Source: Rachycentron canadum (taxonomy: Eukaryota; Chordata; Actinopteri; Carangiformes; Rachycentridae). Taken from it: 64,000 nt of DNA. The translations under genes and the position numbers were made by a program. The DNA is taken from contig CM076655.1 of the NCBI GenBank assembly GCA_038496675.1, positions 24,078,371-24,142,370 of the forward strand, given 5' to 3'. Below are positions 20,946-34,203 of the stretch, piece by piece (within the stretch, counting starts at the first letter, position 1; every line of letters starts with the position of its first letter). Below the pieces are notes generated by a model. It was given only the letters and a program-made list of their open reading frames with translations. It made no database searches and was not told where the DNA came from.

Positions 20946-21719
20946 TGTTCAATACTTTGGCACCATGACAGCATCTCAACCTGCTGCAAGATACAGTCAT
21001 GAAACTTTCAGGTGTGCGGCTGAGCTCAAAATGAAATTTTCGAGTCTCTTGGGTTCGAATGCCAACATGCCAGAGCCATCACGTGATGGTTTCTACTATC
21101 TTTGTAGTTCCACTTTCCCTTTGATTTACTGTCTGTTTTTTTAGTAGTGCTCTCAGATAACACTGTTCAATGGGGCTAGAGGTAGAAAAGACTTTTAAGC
21201 AAACAAGGATTGAGAGAAACTGGTTAATCTTTAAAGAACTCTAAGTAACTCTTCTATCATGTATTTTCTGTTTCCTTCTACGTTACAAATTAAACATAAG
21301 AAATGATCCAGCTTTGGTAAATCTATAGAAATACATTTTTTTTCACAGTTCAGTTGAGACCAGCCAGCTCAGAGGAGCTCTAATCCCACACAGACTCGTC
21401 CTTTGTTGAACCTCCGTGTGATTTTGTCTTTTAGCTCAAAATGAATGAGGGTCTGAATCCACAGCCAGAGACGGATTTCATCCAGTCCAACTTCTTTTTC
21501 TAAATGAACAAACAGCGCTCTCCTCTTCTGAGCTCCAGCCACATCCTGTACAGTCTCATGGCTACGTTTCCATGGCAACAGTGTCCGAATGGGTACACAT
21601 GGGAAAGCAGTGAGAACAGAGAGCATGAGAGGAGAAAAAAAAACAAAAAAAACAAAAAGAAAAAAAAAAGAAAAGAAGAAGAAAGTTTCTCCTCGGAAGA
21701 GCCTGAGTAAACGTGGCCG
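20946..21719. other. No gene recognised; purine tract
   Basis: Unique sequence. An A/G-rich tract at 21628-21690 creates lysine-rich and phenylalanine-rich open frames on opposite strands (21369-21810). No gene is supported. Confidence 0.5.
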
Positions 21720-21905
21720 AGGCTTTGACTGGCACCGCATGGGCAGACCTGCTGACTCAAGAGTTCAGCTGTCTCTATGCTGCCCCGCAGCGACGACGAC
21801 GTTCCCATGACAACCGCTTTCCTCGAATTCGCCGGGTGTCTGCTCGGTTTGGCCCCTCGCTAATTCACAAACAGCGATAATCAATACGGATGATGCAACT
21901 CCACC
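21720..21905. promoter_or_regulatory. Candidate conserved noncoding element
   Basis: A CpG-containing, repeat-free island. It holds 'cgacgacgacg' at 21791-21801, 'cctcgctaattcacaaac' at 21855-21872 and 'cgataatcaatacggatgatg' near 21875-21895, with homeodomain/PBX-like cores. Conservation has not been tested. Confidence 0.3.
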
Positions 21906-24900
21906 ATCAGTCCTCAGGGGCAGGCAGAGCCAACAGTCTGTGAGATATTAATGTATAAACAGGATTTAACTGTACACCACAAACTGCACACGCACACACT
22001 GTGGCACACAAGTGAGCAAGGATTTTATTTTCCCAGCATGCTCTCTTGAAACAGAGAGCCTGATCGCCAATATCTGTTCCCCCTGTTAAGGTCATCATCA
22101 AGCCTGTTGATCTATAGCAAGGATATTACTTTATTATCATCATCATCATCGTCATCACCCTCACAGTTAAGGAGCTTGTTATGGTTCCAGGTGATTCAGA
22201 GTTAAAGCTCAGAAAACTCTATCAGGTCCTCAACACACCAGCTGTGTCATACTGACACTAGTACAAACCACTGAATCAATAGATTCAATACACACACAAC
22301 AAATTAAGATTTGTTTTTCTTTTTTCTGCAGTGAAAAATTCATGCTGATCTTAAACTTGACTCACTTGACTCCATGAATTTACAGCCAGGAAGAAACACG
22401 GAGCAACTACATGGCTGTTCTGGAGTAAGACGCCCCGTTAATATATATATATACACAGCATCACCAAACACTATAACATTACAGCCAAACAATTGTCAGA
22501 AATGTATTATGAGCATTTCAAATGGCTAAATGTTGTCGTTAAGGAGCCACCACCCTGTGGACACACCCCCTGCGGGGATGGGCGTTGGCCTTAGATGTGT
22601 TGTACAGATAAATAGAAAGTTTGTATAAATCACCCAAGAATTTTACATTTAGTTTTATCATAGCAAAATTGGAGTATTTTATGATTGGATTACTCTTTAA
22701 ATGTGTTCACTTCTTGTGTACATATTATCGATTATTATCGATATTATAATATACATATTTTAAAAGAAAAGACATTGTTTTTGAGGGATGTGTTTGCCAG
22801 TTTACCCTAAATCCTCTAAGTTTGGATAATTTCGATTAAATGAGACCATATTTCTACTTCTTTGTGGGTATGGGATCAGCCACGTTCTTTGGAGGCCAAT
22901 AAAACTGTAATTTCTGAACATATGAAGAGGATTTTCATCCTCATTTGCCTTCGAATGGGTAAATCTTTAGAGCACAAATTAGATTGTAATTGAGTATTTG
23001 TCACTGTTGTGTTGACACTTTTACTGAGGTAAATAACCTCAGTAGCTCTTCTGCCTCGGCCCATATGCCCTCAGCATTGATGAAACTCTTGAGTTTGAGT
23101 CAGACAAAACGCAGTGTTACCTCCAGATTTTTGTTTTAGATCAGTGTCTCTCCTTGCGTAATTGAAAGCCGCAGATGGAGGGATAGAGGACAGATGAAAA
23201 TGAAAGCGTCTGAGAGCTGTCCAAATGGCAGCCGCACAATTACCCCTCATTTTGTTGTTTGTGTTGGGCTCCAGTTTGATTAAACAGAGTAAGGAGAGTG
23301 ACGTGTGTGGTGCAGGGTAGATGGCCCACATACAGCTCTCGGTGTAATGGATCAGTTATACATATGCTGCAGGCGGATGATTATTACGATGTTGTTTTAA
23401 GCTAGGTGTACGGAGTCAACGCTGCCACACAGTTTAATATTTCGAGATTGATTTCCTTAGAGGTTTGATCATTTCAGCTCATCCAAAAACACATAATTAC
23501 AGCCAGACAGGTTTCCTCATCATTGAGTCGGGGTCCAGCATGTAACTAAACCCAGGCGCCCCCTGCTGACACACTGTTCCACCGCTGGGTTTGTTTACAA
23601 GCTGATTTACTGGCACGAGAATGGGTTTGTCTCAGGTTTTGAACCAGGTGCCAAGAGACAGGAAGGGGGTTCAAACTAATTTTTTAGATCCTGAAGTAAA
23701 TCATAAATTCAAATTAAGATGGATTCATAAACATATTAATGTGTGCTGTTCAAAAAAAATATTATTTGAAGCTCATGGTGAAGTTTTAGAAACAGGACCA
23801 CAACTCAACCAGACTTCCACTAAAGTCCATAAATACCAAGCTAACCCTCTACTGTCCTCTTGTATTCTGTGTCCCTCCCCCCATTTCTGGTTATTTATCT
23901 TCTACCATCTCTCATAAGACCCATCTGGTTTGCCGTAGACTTAGATTGTCCACAAAGCCTCCACACATTGCATCTGAAAGACCAAGAATCAAAGAACATC
24001 CTCTATCAGCGTTTTCCAATAAATCATTGAAATGTACCCTGTTGACGGTGTTGATGTGGTCCTCACTACTGAACTCTCTGATTGTGGACTACTAGAGGTC
24101 ACTTTCCACCAAATGAATGTAAGTCATGTATACAGTCAAATTTAAATCAGATTTGGCCGCTACGACAAAAAAAAAAAAAAAAAATTCTAGGTACAGTGAT
24201 GATGCAGCTGTCAAACCAAGACTATGATCTAAAACAGGTTCAAAACAGCATTGAGCTGCAGAGTTGCTGTGTTGAAACAACCTTTGATTAAGAGACCAGT
24301 ACCTTCTTTGCACCGACCACTTAACATTTCCAGGAACCTTGGTCGGTTCAAGCTGTTTCCAGCAGGAGTTCAATTTCGATTTGGTTTCTTTGAAATGCTC
24401 GGGATCTGAATTGACTGACTTTCAGTTTATTGTTCAGCCAGATAAAGACTCAGGACATTACTTTATACCAGCATTAAAACACCAATTGGGCCTTGGTGTA
24501 ATGTCATAAAATCAATCAAACCGGTATTAAATAGAATATAATATTAAATATTATATCATTTCTGATATCTCTAAATCTAATATACCAAACCGCAAGAGTT
24601 GGATCATGTGTTCAACCTCCTGAGAGCTGCTTCTTTATGTGGTTTTTATTTATTTAGGGTCTGGACATTTCCCTCTATAAAAGGCCAAACTCTGACGAGG
24701 AAGGGGAGGTAAAAGAGGATTAACCCCGATTGAGCCACAAAGTGAAAATCTACAACCTATTTCAGCAGACGTTGAGTGACACGTTATAATCACTTAATAG
24801 CAAAGTTATTATTATCAGTTGTGGTCTGTTGGAATAAAGTTGGTGCTCTGAATGTAAATTTGTCCAAAATTGCAAACGACTGTAAGTCTTTTTATAGCAA

Positions 24901-25734
24901 TGAGAGGATGCTTTGAAGCCAGTAGGATTTCTGCATCAGCATGACTGAGATGCTGCTTTAATCTTCCACATTTGTTGTGTTTTTTTTTTTTTTTTAAATC
25001 CCAGCCGTGTTGTTTGGTACTGCATTAACCTATTTTGCTCACGAGGATCATCACAGCTCCAGCTTATTTTTAACACAGCCCCAAAACATTCCCACTCTAT
25101 CGATAACCCGATCTCTGTAAGATGATAATTCAATTACGCAAAAAAGTACATGGTCAAATAAATCCTATCTGCTGTTCAGCACAGTTCTTATCTGAGGGGT
25201 TAAACTGGAGCATCGGTTCGCTCAATGTCACATCTTTGGCTCGGCAGATGGATAAATTATTTCCATGCTACGTTTCCACACTAGGTGCTTTTCTTCGTAG
25301 ATGTTGCCTCCAGCTCAGAGATTCTTGGCAGTGTTTCTTTTGTGTGCTTGTTTTCAGTGCCGAGGCCGGTGTGTCTGCCAAAGAAGCGGTCTCCTTAAAA
25401 AATGAGATGCCTTTGGACTCCTTAAAGGCAGCGATGAGCTGATCGCCACTCAGGGAATCTGAAGTGTCCCTTTTGATGACGTCCTCGGCTCTTTGCTCTG
25501 CTTTTAAACTGTGACCTATCATAAAATAACACAGAAAGATCTTAAAAAGCTTTGCTTTAACAGGAAAAAAATAGTTCAACAACTGTCGTATCTTCATGAA
25601 TTCTGGGACAGAGATTCACTGTCCCAAGAGATTAATTTGTAAAGATTTTGGCCCAATGATCAACTTCAAAATTTCTTTTATTTTATTCATGGTATCTTTA
25701 AAATTACTCACCATATTTTCCATAAACCTGCTGT
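21906..25734. other. No gene recognised; low-complexity tracts only
   Basis: Long unique, AT-rich stretch. Low-complexity parts are (ATC)n at 22137-22160, (AT)n at 22441-22453, A18 at 24167-24184 and T16 at 24980-24995. Open frames (for example 23621-23917 and 25122-25442) show no domain and are overlapped by frames of similar length on the other strand. A diverged transposon scrap could be missed. Confidence 0.45.
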
Positions 25735-26300
25735 AAATTATCATGGTCCCCTGTGGATAAAACCTAAGGATATTGGTCACCCTGAATCATTCCAAAAAAC
25801 CAAATTTTTAAAATGTGTGAGAAAATATAAATATTGTCAAACACGTCACTCTAAAGTGTTAACTCTAAGGCAATCATTATCATTTCCACTTCCACACAAG
25901 ATGATTTGACTTCTTATGATTGTCGTGCTCCTCAGAGGATAAGGCATTTTAAATTGTGGACACTTCAAGAGATTTCTACTCGTGCCACCCTCGGTACAAA
26001 ATGTCAGCATCACACACGTGATCTCATAATCTAACAGGAAATCAAATTGCAGCAGTTTTTGCTCGCAAACGTGCTCCCAGGAGGATGAAGCCTTTTTTTT
26101 ATGGAGACTGGAGAACGTCACTCAGTTATGAAAAACAATTTTTATTTCTTAACCAAGGAGGATGAATCTTGACCCTTCTTGTTGCATCACCATCACCACC
26201 ACTTGTATATGCTCTAATCTAATCACCAGACTTCCACAAAGTATACTGAGGGCAACATTGCTTCCCAGAGGATGAACCCTTTACGCTGTGGCCATTCTGT
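25735..26300 (+). repeat. Diverged 'ccccagaggatgaa' LINE-like repeat, multiple subunits
   Basis: The key phrase returns in decayed form: 'ggtcccctgtggataaaacc' (25745), 'gctcctcagaggataaggc' (25928), 'gctcccaggaggatgaagcc' (26072), 'caaggaggatgaatct' (26154) and 'gcttcccagaggatgaaccc' (26260). The spacing is irregular. Older and more diverged than the copy at 9690. Confidence 0.55.
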
Positions 26301-28679
26301 GATGTTTCCTGTCCTCACACCACCCAAATTGCAAACTAGACTTTTGTTGAGAATGTGTTACTTTGACATGCACAAATACACAAACACACAGACACAAAAT
26401 GAAGGTTAATTCTTTGTGACAAGTACTCCGCTTCTCTCTCACACGCACAAACCTTCTGGCTGCGCTAACAAAAATCTTGTTTTCTTGTATGGAGAAACAC
26501 ATGACACTGCAATTTTGCGCTCCTAAGTAGTCTAAAGTAGAGAGGATGCAAATCTCCCACAATGCACAGGGCAAAGCTACTTTCATGTGAGGTCAGTAAA
26601 CACAGTCTAGAGTGGAGGGAATTACAGTTATCTGTCAAATGCAGATCCTTTGATGGAGGGTCTAAGTGCTCCTCCGATCTGAAAGGGAAGGAAGGAGAGT
26701 TTTAAGCAGGAATGCAGATGAGAGCAGCTTAACAGACGAGCACCACAAAGACGAAATGCTGCTTGCTCATTGGTCAGATCTGAGCAAATGGAAGCAGTTG
26801 CCATTTGTCCTCCTCAGCCACACGATGTACCACACCGACTGCCATCTCTTGCTTTTAATGTGCACTTTGAGTGTGTTGTGTCATGTGTTGTGCTGTGTTG
26901 CCTAAGGACACTGGGATATTGATTACATTGGATGAAACTGATGTTTTATCAACCTTGTTTCCTTTTTAATTTTTTAATATCTGATATCATTCATGTTTTG
27001 TCATTCTCTTGGTGTTTTGTTAAACATTTTCAAAAGACACTTTGTAATCTTTGTAATTGCTGGTTTTGATAAATGCTATGTAAACAAGCCACTTATTATT
27101 ATTGAATCAGCAGTGGACAGCTTTGTGATAACCTTCCCTGAGAGCCACAGCACAAGAAACACATGCATTTTGAACATTGCGTCCAAAATCGGTTTGAAAA
27201 TGCATAGTATTTCTGAAAGTGGAGCTGGAAAATACGGCTGGGTGCATTTTACAACTCGGTCCAAGTTGATTAAAATTGTTAAACTCCAAGTCCAAGTTTT
27301 CAGAATCAGGTATCAAATCTTTAATTATCTCACATTTGAGTCACTGAATCGATATCAGGTAACAAGCCTCTCATTTTTACCCAGAGCTGATTGTGGTCTT
27401 TGCCAGTTGAAACAACAGCTGTCACTGGCAGATTTCATCAGCTGTAGCTGATTAATGTTCATTTTAAAAGAAACTTGGCCAGAAGATAAAATGAACCTCT
27501 GCCAAAGCTCAATTAATCTGAGTCTGAGAAGTGTAGTTCGTAAAGTGATGATCATTAAAGTTCCTCCAGACATGTTTTAAACTATGCTAAAATACTCAGC
27601 TGTGAGGATTAATATTTTGTTTTACATGACTGACACACACAAAAAGTGAAAAAATAAAAAAAATAAAAAATCAAATCAATAACAGTCTGAAGCTCATCTA
27701 CTTGTACTTCCTCATTGAGAAACCTGAATCAGGTCTTGTCTCGAGCCCTGCCCACCACCACTCAGCCACATGTTTGAGTCTCAGTCAGATCCAGATTTAG
27801 ATCAGGAGTCTGTTGGGACCAGAATCAGAGATTAGAAAACACGTCAGAACGTTAGCATAGTTAGCATCTTTGTGGTTAACACAGTGTTAGAGGTTATGAT
27901 AACTCTAGCGTCTCTGTACTGACAAGGTTTCAGGTTTATTTAGCTCTGCCCCACCCCCCGTCCCCACAAGATGACATGATTGGTTCCTTATGTTTGTGAC
28001 GTGTGAATCCCTATTTCCAAGGTGATAATACTCAGTCATGGTGCTGACTGATTATTTCACTCATTATTTGTCTTTTTCTCGATAACATCATGTGGATGTT
28101 AATGAGATTAAACACTTGATTTTCATCAGAGGGTCTTTAAGTTTCGAATTAAATCATTAATGATGATGATATTTTTGAGTATTTTATTAGTAATTGGCAT
28201 TCAGTGAGTCTGTTCATACACTAAGAAGTGTCTCTTTTATTACAACTGCTCTTACAGATTTGAATGGGGTGGACACAATAATAGAAGTGCAGTGCAGCAC
28301 CACAAACTAGAGCCTCCAAAATCTATCCAAAAATTATCACACAACCATCACAAACACAAACTGAACATTATAACCCTCATGAAGGACAATTTATTGCAGG
28401 ACATGTACTAGAGTGTACTCAATAAAAGTTGCTTTTTACCTTTTGAAGATCACATTTGTTGTCTTTTTGCCAGAATGGCCTTGTCTGGTTTTTCTTTTAC
28501 ATTTTAAAGTTTTTTGCAGTAAATACATTTTATCCAGGTGTTGGACCCTTCTGGGTAAAATTGAGAAGCTATCAGTAGTCGACTGATGCTAGTCCTCTTT
28601 GGTCCAAGATCCTCACCCGGCAGAGTTCAGAGACGTCAGTTACTTTTCATCTGTCGTATTTCTTGCAGAGTATCTACAT
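26301..28679. other. No gene recognised
   Basis: Unique AT-rich sequence. 27062-27106 reads like a retroelement tail ('ttttgataaatgctatgtaaac...ttattattattg'). The 152-codon open frame 26993-27451 starts upstream of that tail and has no recognisable domain. Confidence 0.45.
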
Positions 28680-28800
28680 TAATAGCGAAACTTTGACACC
28701 CTGCTTCCATGGCCCAGGTCTGCCCCATATATTTCCACATCTAGGTAGACTCCAGTGTCTCCTCCAGTGTTGGCTGACAGCCAAAATAGTCCAGATGTAG
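28680..28800 (-). repeat. Dispersed repeat, copy 1 of three ('cccatatatttcc' family)
   Basis: The segment 'ggcccaggtctgccccatatatttcc.catct.gg.aga.tcc' with 'tggctgacagcca' aligns with 41195-41275. The orientation is arbitrary; on the minus strand it reads like degenerate 'tctgggcc' repeats found in fish. A shorter match lies at 32775-32850. Confidence 0.6.
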
Positions 28801-30441
28801 GTAAAAGTATCACGCTGTGTAAGGGCCAGACTTGTACCCTGTAACTGGGCTTATACTGGGCCAGAAATAAAACAAGTATGTGGCCCAAGACTTGGTCGGA
28901 TATATCTTTGCATCTTTTTCTAACTTAGCCCCTTTCTCCCTAATTTTGTTGACTTTTAAAACCGTGTGTTCCGCATTCACTGTGTGTGTGTGTTGGAATT
29001 GCAATCATAACTACAGCTGTATCTTATATAAGAGTGTGTGCTGTCTTGTTCTTAACGTTTCCTCGCTTCGTCAGTGTCAAACTGGGGCCCGCCGCTCTCA
29101 GGACAAAGTGTGCCGAGGGTTCATACAGAGCTCAGTCAGAGAAACCTTCATGTGGGCAGCTCCATCTGCTCAGAACGATCCACAAAAGCCCTGAAATTAC
29201 AGACATTAGTCATTCTGAATGAATTTAAACCTGAAGTCATGAGCCTGCAATGTTCAAGTGTTTGTTATATGTAATTTTTCAGGAAATAGAGAGCATATTA
29301 GAATGATTGTCTTTTATACTTGAAAACTGTTTTTTTTTTTTTATGCCTCTCAGTTGGTTTGAAGAGCACACATCGTGCTGCCATTTGAGCCAGAACTCCC
29401 TCAGTAAAGAGCATCCTGGTTAGATAAAGGTCAAACAGATGAAGAAACAATAAATAACAATATTAAAAAGCATATTTTCCACTTACTGCCTTGCATGCCG
29501 CTCTGCCTCATTACTCAGGGGCAGCACAGGCACCTTCAGGTTGTTTCCACAGATGGTTTGGTGTGAGGAGACGATCAGATTCTTCCACCTCACATCCAGA
29601 TTCCTCCGTTTGCTTTTCAGGGTTTGAGACATTCATAAAGTTTAACTGCACGTTATTGAGAACTCCTAACACAGATGATGAGGGAGAAGGGGGAGGAGGT
29701 GGGGGTTGTCCTTAAAAATTAAGCACAAAACAGCTCCCTCATTACGGAGCACAATGTTTCCTACTTAAATGTACAAACACACACACATACTCAGCAGCCT
29801 GCTGTGATGTGCGGGGCTCAAAAATAGTCCCCTCGGCAGGAAAAACAACTGCTATTTATCATACACACTCACCGTAAGTGAGAATAAGCAATTAAAATAT
29901 CTGGGTCAGAGCTTTCTGAGGTAGTGCTTACACTAAGACACAGCAGAACATTCATCACAGGAGAGGAGGGAAGAAGAAGATGAAGGGGAAGGAGCAGACA
30001 GACTGGCAGCATCTCATGCACCTCTCCACACCTGAATCCACAAACAATCAGCTGGAGGAAGAGTGTGTATGTGTGTATGTGTGCGTGTTGTTAGCTCTGT
30101 CTCGTGGAGTGATGAACTTGTCATTATAGCAGGTACAGGAAGGAGCAGGCTTTGGGCGGGGCTCTGTCTGAGGTAGGTGGCAGGTACATTGCTAATGACG
30201 CTGACTTTGTAATTTGAAGGCTTTGAAAGTTTTGACTAATGCAACACAAAGGCTAAAAGGCAGCAAAATCACTGCCTGAGTGTGTGTTTTAGAAAACACA
30301 ACGATGGTCCAGACTATCTCAGTTAAATTCAGGGCCTGTCCTGCCCAGCATTAACATCTGAGGCTTAAAAATGAGGCAAACCTTGAAGAGCTAAAAGCTG
30401 CAGTTTCTCTAATGACAGGGCACCAAAAGTGAATCAGATCC
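28801..30441. other. No gene recognised; G-rich patch and GT tract
   Basis: Unique sequence with a T run at 29330-29342, a G-rich patch at 29682-29706 and an interrupted (GT)n at 30062-30088. No gene is supported. Confidence 0.45.
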
Positions 30442-30790
30442 ATAGACTGTAAATAAGGACCGACATAGCCTCCATGACTTCACCCACAGATTTCTGAAGA
30501 GTGCTTCTGAAACTCGGAGTGGGCTGCTCTGCCGTTGCCATCTTGGCAGTGCTCGACTCCACCAAACTACTGGCTAATCCAAAAATGGGCAACGAGGAAG
30601 GGAGTGTGGAGGCTTTAAGACTTCAAGGTATTTCTAATTGAGGGTGTGGTCTCTTTGATTGACAGGTGGCTGAGCGCATGCCTCTCAGTCTCTTTCTTCA
30701 TTTCTGGATTAGCCGGGAGTTGTGGGAGGAGTCAGGCACTGCCAAGATGGCGACAGAGCAGCAGCTCACTCTAAGCTTCACACCTGCGTC
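30442..30790 (+). repeat. Dispersed teleost repeat with 75-bp inverted arms
   Basis: It begins 'catagactgtaaataagg', like the family at 42684, then carries an inverted repeat: the arm 30509-30587 is matched in reverse complement by 30699-30779, separated by about 112 bases. Each arm includes 'gccatcttggcagtgc' or its complement. The loop contains 'gagggtgtggtctctttgattgacagg', which is the same phrase type as the 3' end of this fish family. It is probably a SINE- or MITE-like element, or two copies inserted in opposite directions. Confidence 0.75.
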
Positions 30791-32774
30791 ATGATTTTCT
30801 GCAGTCTGTCTTTTCTGTGCTGAAAGTCTCTCTCCTACCTTCCTGGCTGAACAAGTGTTTGTGTTATTTCTTTAAAGTGACACTAATCATATTACATGAG
30901 CAGACTGGAGAAAAATTATCAAGACGATTATTAATTAAGATATTGAGACAAAGAAAAATATATTAGCATAACTACAGCAGAACAGAGGTGCATGGTTTGA
31001 GTGTTGTGTTGCTCTCTTTGCAGAAAGAGTTGTTAAAAGCTTCTCCACAATAACAACATGTTGTTGAGAATCAGCTTCGAAGTGAAAATGAACTGAGCTG
31101 GTAACAAACAACACACCTGTGCATCTGTGACAGAGACGACAAATACTAAAGATCTGACACCAAGTTTTCATGTTTTTTAACATCTTGTTCCAGGTTTCTG
31201 CTGCATATATTTCTGGTCTGGTTGTTTTGCTGATTGATGTCTATTTCCAGAGTTGGCAAAACAACCAACAATGGGTAAATCACAGTGGAAATAGCACTTT
31301 ACATATTTTCTAAATAAAACATTACTTTAATGCACTTAGGCGTGCATTATTCTCCCGTGGATCACGTGACAAAAGACCGAACAATAAAGTGAAAATGAAA
31401 GGGCAAGTCAGTCAACTGCAGCACTTCAGAGGTGAGTTACACCTGAGAATTGTCACTGAAGCAGCTCCTCTCGCTGTCAATGTGGATGCCACTGTAGGCG
31501 GCTGCTTGTTAAGCCGCAATGGAGCATTTCTGACAGCCGCCGTGGCCACAGTGGATTAGGTTACAATAAGCAACGGATCACAAATGGATCCATCTTCATG
31601 CAGCTAATACGGATCCATTTATAAAAAAAAAAAAGAAAAAAAGGAACAATTGATCAGTCCTCTTCCTGATCCTGTGGATTGCTTTGGGATGTCCCCAGCC
31701 TGAAAAAACAGACCACAGGCTGCACTAACAAGACAGGAGGCTGCAGACAGAGGCAGAAACCAATAGAAATCAATGTCCACCAAAGAGTGAAGGCAGTGAG
31801 GAGGAGCATCGTTTCTGTCAGATGCTGAAAGGAACAGGGCACATTTAACAAACCTGATGAATCACTGGCTCCTTTTTACAAAACGTCGAACCTTTATTCT
31901 GACTTATCGTTCTGTGTGTCTGGTAGGAGCACAGCATTGGCAGGACATTGTTGCTCGGTAGCCGCTAATCTGGATCGGCGGTTGTGAAAAGGAAGAGCTG
32001 ACTGGGTGGGACATCACTGTTGTCGCTATCTTAGATCACACACTGGAGCAGAACAATGAAGACTGTGTTCGGTTTGGTGTAAATGAGCAAAGGTGGCGTG
32101 ATGCAGTTGTCTTGATGTAGCGTCATCTTCTGGCCGTCGCGTCAGCTTCCTCTCACATACATAATGTAGTCAATAACAGTCTATTGAAACGTGTTTCTTT
32201 CTGCTGTAAAGTTTGAAATTTAAACATTTGGTTTATGGGGACTGACTCACTAGTGGATATTAGAGGTGCTGCAGTTTCAGTCTGTTTGTTTACAGCCTGA
32301 TACTAAAAATAGTTTTGGTCTCCATAGCTAATTTCCTCTTTCATGACAAAATGTACAGCTGTGAATTTTCATATAACTCACTTGTTTACATAATATTAAG
32401 GCTAAAAGATGAGTATAATTGAGGTTGTGGCCTCTTGAGTGACAGGTGGGTGTGCATATGCACCGCATAGCAGCCCATTCTGAGCTTCGCCGTCATTCAG
32501 GTCATATTGCAGAAGAAAAACAAACACGTCCTCTAAATATAGCTGAATTTTGAATAGAACCAATAAAACATTTGAATACAGTTGGATGAGTGTCATAACA
32601 ATGTTGGTTTAAATCTGAGCCTCCTGTTGGACCCTCACTTTGTTACTGTTGCTATGCTTTGATAATCATAATCGTGGTGGATTTAGCAACTTGAAATCAA
32701 GCATTCGAAAACATTCGGACAACAAAGCTGTACAAAGGAGTCTTGGCAGCTTCTTATCACCTCTGATAGTTAAC
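30791..32774. other. No gene recognised
   Basis: Unique sequence. 31490-31620 is a GC-richer patch with 'ttaagccgc', 'ccgccgtggcc' and 'gcagctaatacgg'. 'gaggttgtggcctcttgagtgacagg' at 32422-32447 echoes the loop of the repeat at 30442. An A-rich run lies at 31621-31643. Confidence 0.45.
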
Positions 32775-32850
32775 TGAACCTCCAGTGGTTGGCCGACAGA
32801 AACATACCTCCCAGTCTCTACCATCAATCCCACTGACAGCCAAACTCCTG
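32775..32850 (-). repeat. Dispersed repeat, partial copy of the 28680 family
   Basis: 'cctccagtggttggccgacag' matches 'cctccagtgttggctgacag' at 28761-28780, and 'gacagccaaa' recurs. Too short and diverged to be certain. Confidence 0.4.
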
Positions 32851-33809
32851 GCGTCACATCTGGGCTTCTGTTCCTGCAGCTTCTGTATCTTTCAAATCAT
32901 TATTTCGGTGTTTTTCTTCTTTAATCCCCTGACTCTCGCAGTTGAAAACTTCTTCTAGCGAGTAATTCTTTTAACTTTCCTCTCAACTGACCATTGGCAT
33001 CTTAAATCAAGAGGGTGTGGTCTGCAGACACGAGTCTGTAGTAAATCAGGGTTCACATCTTTCTGAAGCTGCACATGAATCACAGTAATGCGGCTGGTAC
33101 CATGTCAAAGTCGCCTTCAAATGCAGCAAAGAAATGGATCCAACAAGTGGATCCTTCATTTCATTCCAACTTATCCAAAGAGTCTCTGTGTGCAAGGTTT
33201 CAGCTAAGTCGAACAGCAGTTTAAAAACCTCAAGTCTCTGTAAAAGAAAAAGAAAAAAAGTTGTCGAGGTTGCGATGAGAAAAGAGTTGTGCTTTGCAAA
33301 ACAGTAAGAGACGCAAAACAAAAATCCTCCACAGGCCAGACCATCTCATTTCAGTCCAGCCTTCGGGGGCTATAATGGGCCACACCTTCATAAACCGCAT
33401 TCACAAAGGACGCAGTCAGTTCATTGAGTTGTTTATGGAACAGAAACACACAATCTCTCCCTGAGTATTCAACTTAATATCTGGTCAGTTTGTTGCATCT
33501 CATTGTGTTTTGGGAACATCTGTGAAGCTGCTAGAGTTATTGTTCAGTGAAGGTTTTAAATGAAGGTTTGGCAGAGAAATAAAAACCAACCCGGCAGCTT
33601 CCAGAACTCCTTCACTTTTGGCTCTTTTTGGCCTCCAACTATGTTCAACTCATGCCTACTTTTTTCTTCCATTCTTTCAACATGTAGTTCTTCAATTAAG
33701 CTTTGTTATTCCTATTTTTTTTTTTTCAACCACACAGTTGCTTGTTTTTATTTCATCTATAGATATTAAATATTTTCCAACCCATTGTTGAGTTTTTCTG
33801 TTTTTTCTG
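32851..33809. other. No gene recognised
   Basis: Unique sequence with no recognised gene or repeat. Confidence 0.5.

Positions 33810-33836
<27 letters not shown>
33810..33836. repeat. T27 homopolymer
   Basis: One of the two longest homopolymers in the window. No element is recognised ending in it. Confidence 0.95.
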
Positions 33837-33841
<5 letters not shown>

Positions 33842-34203
33842 GCTGACACTCAGAGCTTTCCAGTCAGAGAGAAACAGATGCCAGCCTCCCACAAGCTGAG
33901 ATCTGGTAAACAAACCAACCTGACGCCGCCGACAAAAACTTCTCATTAAACAATGCAACTTTATCAGCCACCCACGACTAATGTGAAAAAATTTATAACT
34001 GTGATGAGAGGGGATGAGGTGAAGAACAGTGAGTCAATGGGGTGAGCCAACCAAACGCTGGTAAACAGAAGAGAGAAAGCTGGAGAGGCTGCACTTCAAG
34101 TTAAATGGGCTTCACCTGCAAAACGTAAGAGAAATTGAAGGTGCAGATATATAAATGTCTGTGACCTCAGAGGTGACACACTGCTGAACACGCAACCTGG
34201 ATT

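Noticed and set aside
26993..27451. 152-codon plus-strand open frame
   Set aside because: No recognisable domain, and its start overlaps a retroelement-tail-like phrase.
28679..28888. Minus-strand frame with 'DVEIYGADLGHGSR'
   Set aside because: The peptide comes from a short dispersed repeat that recurs at 41166-41280.
29682..29706. G-quadruplex candidate
   Set aside because: Only three clear runs of three or more G with the fourth being GG; too weak to call.
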